From: Streptomyces monashensis
Lineage (GTDB): Bacteria > Actinomycetota > Actinomycetes > Streptomycetales > Streptomycetaceae
Direction: 5' to 3'
Assembly: GCF_001866665.1 (NCBI RefSeq)
Contig: NZ_MLYO01000032.1
Coordinates: 103,755 to 167,754 of the forward strand
DNA: 64,000 nt
Positions 59,035 to 64,000 of the stretch are shown piece by piece. The notes under the pieces were generated by a model, which saw only the letters and a list, made by a program, of their open reading frames with translations, was not told where the DNA came from and searched no databases. A program made the position numbers and the translations under genes. Positions within the stretch are counted from its first letter, which is position 1; every line of letters starts with the position of its first letter.

Positions 59035-59184
59035 ATGGGACAGATCGGCGTGCGCCTCGTAGTACTCCTGCTGGTCGGAGTCCTTGTCGTCGCCCTGACC
59101 CCGCATGCGCCCGAAGCCGGGGCGGCCTTGGTCGGAGCCACTGCGGTGGTGGCACTACTCGCCCAACTCATGGGCCGCGAATGA
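59035..59184 (+). CDS. small two-helix membrane protein (49 aa)
   Basis: ATG 59035 to TGA 59182-59184, with GGAAGG 9 bases before. The product is MGQIGVRLVVLLLVGVLVVA-LTPHAPEAGAALVGATAVVA-LLAQLMGRE: two hydrophobic segments joined by a short acidic loop, ending in Arg-Glu. The codon bias and ribosome site support it. It is not a known peptide; its neighbours are a protease and a deformylase-like gene. Confidence 0.55.
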   Translation: MGQIGVRLVVLLLVGVLVVALTPHAPEAGAALVGATAVVALLAQLMGRE

Positions 59185-59269
59185 CTCTGGACGAGCAGAG
59201 ATGCCTGGAGCCATGCACACTCGGCGAAACCAGCACCACCGGCACGCGTCGACACGGCTGATTTCGGTC

Positions 59270-59959
59270 CTACTCGTAAGCCCGAGCTCGCCCAGTCTGC
59301 CGGTACTCCTCTACGGGGATCGGATCGACCTCGGGCAGCATGCGGGCCGTGTGCAGAAGTCCGTCGGGGTGGTCGATTTCGTGGTGGCTGAGCCGGGCGA
59401 GGCCGCGTTCGTACCCGGTCGTCGTTGTCTCGCCGGTCAAGGCCGTGGCATCCACCGTGATCTTCGGCGGGCGGGGGATGAGGCCGCGGACGTCGAAGAA
59501 GCTGAGGCAGCCCTCGTACTGCTCGTCCGTCTCCTCAGAGTGGTCGGTGATCCGGGGATCGAGCAGGATGACGACCGGAGCGTCGTCGGCCGGCAAGACG
59601 ATGGCGGCAGAGCGGGCGATGCCGATCCACGGGGCGGCGATGCCCATGCCCTTGCCCTTGGCGAAGGGATGGACCTGGCCGATGCGCTCGATGGCGGCGA
59701 ACAACTCGTCCACGATGCGTTCGGTCTCCTCGCGCCCGGCCGGCAGGTCGAAGACACGGGTCGGTTCGGCAAGGATGCCGGCGTGGACGACGCCGAGGTC
59801 TCGCATGCGCCGGCTGGGCCGCACGTCAATCACCTGAACTCCCTTGATTCGACTCGCCTTCGGGCCGCGCCCTGAACCGCCGTTCCACTTGAATTGCCAC
59901 AGACCGACGTTGTCGCTGCGGACGGGCGGGGTCCGCAGCGGGGAGGCTTCGGCGGTCAT
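59270..59959 (-). CDS. divergent peptide deformylase-like protein
   Basis: About 229 residues from ATG 59957-59959. The deformylase motifs are EGCLSFFDVRGLI (metal Cys) and HHEIDHPDG (HExDH). Motif I, normally GxGLAAPQIG, reads GMGIAAPWIG, so the conserved catalytic Gln is Trp. An N-terminal extension of ~45 residues precedes the core. Canonical deformylases remove formyl from new proteins; without the Gln it may be inactive or modified. The start has no strong ribosome site and the relics just upstream suggest a disturbed region. Confidence 0.7.
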   Translation of the reverse strand: MTAEASPLRTPPVRSDNVGLWQFKWNGGSGRGPKASRIKGVQVIDVRPSRRMRDLGVVHAGILAEPTRVFDLPAGREETERIVDELFAAIERIGQVHPFAKGKGMGIAAPWIGIARSAAIVLPADDAPVVILLDPRITDHSEETDEQYEGCLSFFDVRGLIPRPPKITVDATALTGETTTTGYERGLARLSHHEIDHPDGLLHTARMLPEVDPIPVEEYRQTGRARAYE

Positions 59960-59988
59960 GGAGGTTTCGGTGCCCCATACGACGGGGC

Positions 59989-60346
59989 CGAAGTCGGCTG
60001 GACCTCTTCGGCCGACGCCGCACCGAGCGCACCGGCCTGGACGACAGCCTCGAGAAGACGCGCGACCGACTTGCCGCGCTACCGCACGTCCAGGTCGTCT
60101 CCGACCGGGGCGACCGCGTCCGCTACCGCAGCCCGCTTCGGCATCGCCCCCTTCCGGCCCGGCTGCCCCTGGTTGATGAGCGTGATCGACTGCCAGGGCA
60201 TGGGCCTGCCCGTGATCTCTCCCCGCCTGGGCTGGCTCGCCGAGCACATCGATCCCGAACTGCGCTTCACCACCACCGAGGAAACCGTGGCTCCGGCCGA
60301 GCGCCCGGCCACGGATCACGAGGGCCTGCAAGATCATGACGGGTGA
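59989..60346 (+). pseudogene. relic of a family 4-like glycosyltransferase
   Basis: Two frames together give a C-terminal glycosyltransferase: first RDRLAALPHVQVVSDRGDRV (frame 1), then, after a shift near 60115-60130, ARFGIAPFRPGCPWLMSVID-CQGMGLPVISPRLGWLAEHI (frame 2) to a stop at 60346. This fits the donor-site end of a GT4-type enzyme. There is no intact N-terminus. Confidence 0.5.
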
Positions 60347-60597
60347 TGGTCCGCGATCATGATCGATCCGGTTTTTCCTGGTCAGAGTATGTGCGCTGTG
60401 ATGCGCGGTGCGGCTCGTGACGGCTCGTGCCGCACCATCCGCTCACGCATCGCTCACACAGCCCGTAGGTTTGACCAGTGCACATGCCCGCCCCAAGGCA
60501 GGACCCGACCGCGCACGAATGCCGAGGCGGAGTCCGTGACAACAGGAGATGTTGGTTGTCATGGTGGCGAGCCGACTGGGAGTGACGCGACCGCCCT

Positions 60598-60774
60598 TCA
60601 TGGGATGAACTTCACCTCCGGGAAGGCCGGGCACGGGCCGTCGAGCAGGTGCCCCTGCCCCCGGTGCCGCAGGTGCAGGTCGAAGAACGCGAGCGGGTAC
60701 GCCTGCTGGATCCGTACGGCCCGGGCCGGATCGAGGGTGCCGATCCAATCCTGGATCTGCTGGTCGGTCTGGGC
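60598..60774 (-). pseudogene. C-terminal relic of an alpha/beta hydrolase
   Basis: On the minus strand, QTDQQIQDWIGTLDPARAVR followed by QQAYPLAFFDLHLRHRGQGH-LLDGPCPAFPEVKFIP runs to the stop at 60598. The LRHR...LLDGP-PEV-F ending matches C-termini of secreted alpha/beta hydrolases of actinomycetes. No catalytic part is left. Confidence 0.5.
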
Positions 60775-60794
60775 TGAAGAGCCCCTGCTGGAGG

Positions 60795-61037
60795 GCGGCG
60801 GACCTGGCGATCGCCGAGGCCGCAGCGCGGCTCGTACCGCGCGCCCGCCGAACGGGTGATGCCGAGAAGCCCGAAGCCGAGCGAGAGGCGGCTGACGGCG
60901 GGAAATCCGGCACCGAGGAGATGCCGGCGGATGCCGAGGAATCCGTCGACCAGCCGGGCGGTGGCGGCGCATCCGCTCACGCGCCGCTCACGCAAACGGC
61001 CCCGGACGCGGAGCCCGAGGCCGAACAGAGCGTCTGA
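60795..61037 (+). pseudogene. acidic C-terminal relic
   Basis: The frame AADLAIAEAAARLVPRARRT followed by GDAEKPEAEREAADGGKSGT and ending PDAEPEAEQSV to a TGA at 61035-61037 has clear coding composition but no start. It abuts the hydrolase relic, marking a rearrangement junction. The acidic tail recalls C-termini of element-borne proteins in streptomycetes, but the family is not identified. Confidence 0.45.
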
Positions 61038-61056
61038 CCTGGGATAAACCCCAGGT
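61037..61056. terminator. hairpin beside tRNA-Thr
   Basis: ACCTGGG and CCCAGGT form a 7-bp stem around 6 nt. It lies 18 bp downstream of the tRNA 3' end and could terminate its transcript. Confidence 0.6.
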
Positions 61057-61073
61057 CAGAGCTGGTTTTCCAG

Positions 61074-61147
61074 AGCCCCCTGTCGGATTCGAACCGACGA
61101 CCTTCGCTTTACAAGAGCGGCGCTCTGACCAGCTGAGCTAAGGAGGC
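61074..61147 (-). tRNA. tRNA-Thr (anticodon TGT)
   Basis: A complete cloverleaf of 74 nt: acceptor GCCTCCT/AGGGGGC, D stem GCTC/GAGC, anticodon loop CTTGTAA (TGT), T stem GTCGG/CCGAC with loop TTCGAAT. Position 27-43 of the anticodon stem is a C-A mismatch (CCGCT/AGCGA), leaving four pairs. CCA is not encoded. It reads ACA codons. The 3' end is a likely insertion site for elements. Confidence 0.95.
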
Positions 61148-61279
61148 GTGCGCATGGGCGCCCGTGCAGTGTACCCACCTCTGCGCCGGCTCCTGTCGAA
61201 AATTTCCGCGAAGTTCACCGTGGCCGGGGTACTGACAGACCGAGTGGACGCCAGGTAGCGTCCTGAGCCAGTTCACTCG

Positions 61280-61295
61280 CGTGGACTACACCAAC
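61280..61295. promoter_or_regulatory. dre-like box upstream of msiK
   Basis: CGTGGACTACACCAAC matches about 11 of 16 of the DasR consensus. It is about 60 bp before the msiK start. Weak alone, but the gene's role makes DasR control plausible. Confidence 0.4.
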
Positions 61296-61353
61296 CACCT
61301 TCCTACAACGGATCGTCCGGCACGTTCCTGCCGGTAGAAGGGGGCCCATCACC

Positions 61354-62490
<1,137 letters not shown>

Positions 62491-62514
62491 GCTGGACGTT
62501 TGCGCCGGAGTTGA

Positions 62515-62552
62515 CGAATGGGGCCCCGCGGAGTGCCGCGGGGCCCCATTCG
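62515..62552 (+). terminator. 17-bp perfect hairpin terminator after msiK
   Basis: CGAATGGGGCCCCGCGG and CCGCGGGGCCCCATTCG form a perfect 17-bp stem with a 4-nt loop, 24 bp after the msiK stop. Confidence 0.9.
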
Positions 62553-62699
62553 CGCCGTATGCACCGACGGAAATACCCCGGCACAGCGACCATTTCGGGT
62601 GAGCGGCGTCAACCCCATACCCAGAAAACGGCGCGTCCTCATCCCCCGTAAGGGTGACTCAATGTCGCCAAATCATTACCGGGCGCTACCCTCACACGC

Positions 62700-63170
62700 G
62701 TGAAGCACTCCACCAACCCTCAGACGCGACGCGGCCACCGGGGCGGCCCTGCCCGCCACATCGGCCGCACTCTCGCCCTCGTCCTGCCCGTCGTCCTGGT
62801 GCTCTCCGGGACCCTCGCGGTCACGCGGGTCAACTGGACCGGGAGCCCCCGCAGCTCGGTGCTGGCCGCCTCGGACGTCTCCCCGGCGGAGGTTTCCCCG
62901 GCGTCCGCCAAGAAGGTCCCCGAGGCCCCGCAGGACGCGCTCCGTGACCGGCTGATCGGCGAGCTCCAGGACAAGAACCCCGGGGAGGTCCTCACCCACC
63001 TCCAGCAGGCGGTCAACGACCACCCGTCGCTGGCCAAGCACTGCTCGTCCATCGCCCGCGCCCTGGGCCAGGCCGCCGCGCGCATCTACGGCGCCTCGCA
63101 CGCCCAGTCCTACGCCCGCCCAGTGTGCGACACGTCGTTCGCCTCGGGCGTGCTCGCCGCGCACAGCTGA
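62700..63170 (+). CDS. small membrane or secreted hypothetical protein
   Basis: 156 residues from GTG 62700. One hydrophobic segment (LALVLPVVLVLSGTLAV, ~residues 25-41) is an anchor or signal, followed by an extracellular helical part (LRDRLIGELQDKNPGEVLTH, SLAKHCSSIARALGQAAARI) with two Cys in the mature part (AKHC and PVCDTS). This looks like a conserved actinobacterial secreted protein of unknown function. A nucleotidyltransferase gene follows after 63 bp. Confidence 0.75.
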   Translation: MKHSTNPQTRRGHRGGPARHIGRTLALVLPVVLVLSGTLAVTRVNWTGSPRSSVLAASDVSPAEVSPASAKKVPEAPQDALRDRLIGELQDKNPGEVLTHLQQAVNDHPSLAKHCSSIARALGQAAARIYGASHAQSYARPVCDTSFASGVLAAHS

Positions 63171-63233
63171 GCCGGGGCCCGGGCCCGCGTCGTTGTCGGC
63201 CGGCCCGGGCGGGGCGCCACGTACAGTGCGGAC

Positions 63234-63965
63234 ATGACCCATCCCAACGCCGCGTCGCGCCCCACCCAAGCCGTGGTCCTGGCCGGTGGCCAGGGCTCCC
63301 GACTGCGCCCGTACACCGACGACCGGCCCAAGCCGATGGTCGAGATCCCCGGCACGGGCACTCCGATCATCGGCCACCAGCTGTCCTGGCTCGCCGAGGA
63401 AGGCGTCACGGACGTGGTGGTCTCCTGCGGCCACCTCGCGGAGGTCCTCCAGAAGTGGCTGGACTCCGCCGACCTGCCGGTCTCCGTCACCACCGTCGTG
63501 GAGACCGAGCCCCTCGGCCGCGGCGGCGGCCTCAAGTACGCCGCCGCGCATCTGCCCCGCCCCGACCAGCCGTGGTACGCCACCAACGGCGACATCTGGA
63601 CCCGCTTCTCCCTGCGGGACATGGCCGACTTCCACACCGAGCGGGACGCCACGGCCACCCTGGCCCTGGCCCGTCCCCGTATCCCGTGGGGTGCGGTGCG
63701 GACCGACGGGTTCGGGCACATCACCGACTTCATCGAGGCCCCGCCGTCGACGTTCGAGATCAACGCCGGCGTGTACGTCTTCTCGCCCGAGTTCGCCGAG
63801 ACGCTCCCGGACCGCGGCGACCATGAGCGGACCACCTTCCCCCGGCTGGCCCGGGAAGAGCGGCTCTTCGGATTCCCCATTCCGCAGGGGGCCTACTGGC
63901 GGGCCATCGACACCGCGAAGGACCTGACGGAAGCCGCCAAGGAGCTGGCGGCCCTGGGCCGTTGA
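63234..63965 (+). CDS. NDP-sugar nucleotidyltransferase
   Basis: 243 residues: VVLAGGQGSRLRPYTDDRPK-PMVEIPGTG is the sugar-nucleotide pyrophosphorylase signature, LGRGGGLKYAAAHL and YATNGDIWTRFS are the central sites, and FEINAGVYVFSPEF fits. It makes an NDP-sugar (glucose, mannose or similar) from NTP and a sugar-1-phosphate. The ATG at 63234 is the start. The gene ends 35 bp before the end of the window. Confidence 0.9.
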   Translation: MTHPNAASRPTQAVVLAGGQGSRLRPYTDDRPKPMVEIPGTGTPIIGHQLSWLAEEGVTDVVVSCGHLAEVLQKWLDSADLPVSVTTVVETEPLGRGGGLKYAAAHLPRPDQPWYATNGDIWTRFSLRDMADFHTERDATATLALARPRIPWGAVRTDGFGHITDFIEAPPSTFEINAGVYVFSPEFAETLPDRGDHERTTFPRLAREERLFGFPIPQGAYWRAIDTAKDLTEAAKELAALGR

Positions 63966-64000
63966 CGGAAAGCCCCGAAAAGGCCGACGGCGACAGGCCG

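Overview
The window is chromosomal DNA from a Streptomyces (or very close actinomycete). The base composition is very GC-rich with strong third-position bias. Many genes start with GTG or TTG. Markers typical of the genus are DUF397/DUF5753 regulator pairs, a solitary groEL with CIRCE operators, DasR-type (dre) sites, a GAF-PAS-GGDEF protein with a BldD-like box, an LAxTG surface protein, interspersed Streptomyces repeats, and TTA codons confined to two regulatory-type genes. No rRNA, CRISPR array, complete insertion sequence or antibiotic cluster was seen. All assignments come from reading the sequence and remembered family knowledge; no database search was possible.

Layout. 1-4.7 kb: the XPB helicase and its partner protein, separated by an XRE/DUF397 pair and a recombinase relic. 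4.7-10.6 kb: a HelD-type helicase, a membrane protein, CutC (with a dre-like box), an HD hydrolase, a DinB-GNAT fusion and DUF4031. 11.1-14.5 kb: an RpiR regulator, MurQ and a PTS EIIBC, together a MurNAc or amino-sugar uptake and recycling module. 14.8-19.3 kb: an accessory stretch with a frameshifted methyltransferase, a second XRE/DUF397 pair, a helix-turn-helix-like protein and an Uma2 nuclease-fold protein. 19.3-22 kb: a carboxylesterase and an old-yellow-enzyme reductase. 22.3-24.4 kb: GroEL and cold-shock protein. 24.8-26.6 kb: a threonine-synthase-like enzyme and a MoaD/ThiS-like carrier behind a SAM-I-like riboswitch, best read as the MetM/MetO homocysteine route. 26.7-30.1 kb: glucosyl-3-phosphoglycerate synthase and trehalose synthesis (otsA/otsB). 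30.4-35.2 kb: N-acetylglucosamine catabolism (nagK-nagA under DasR-type boxes), a divergent sugar-binding lipoprotein and a sugar kinase. 35.3-47.3 kb: core and regulatory genes, including a diguanylate cyclase, an ECF41-type sigma factor, ArfB, TerD, an M1 peptidase, a pentapeptide protein and a rhomboid-like protein. 47.4-58.6 kb: a secreted-protein region with two S53 peptidases (one fused to B-lectin repeats), a trypsin-like protease with repeats, an LAxTG wall-anchored protein and a lipoprotein. 59-61.1 kb: a decaying zone beside tRNA-Thr(TGT), with a deformylase-like protein that lacks a motif-I Gln and three gene relics. 61.3-64 kb: the multi-sugar ABC ATPase MsiK, a small membrane protein and an NDP-sugar nucleotidyltransferase.

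How the genes work together. Several parts deal with amino sugars: nagK/nagA, murQ with a PTS permease, the substrate-binding lipoprotein and msiK. DasR-like boxes at nagK, cutC and msiK suggest common control. The metM/metO pair appears to divert O-phosphohomoserine to homocysteine under SAM feedback. This is the most distinctive pathway in the window, and the SAM-I-like leader independently supports the reassignment away from threonine synthase.
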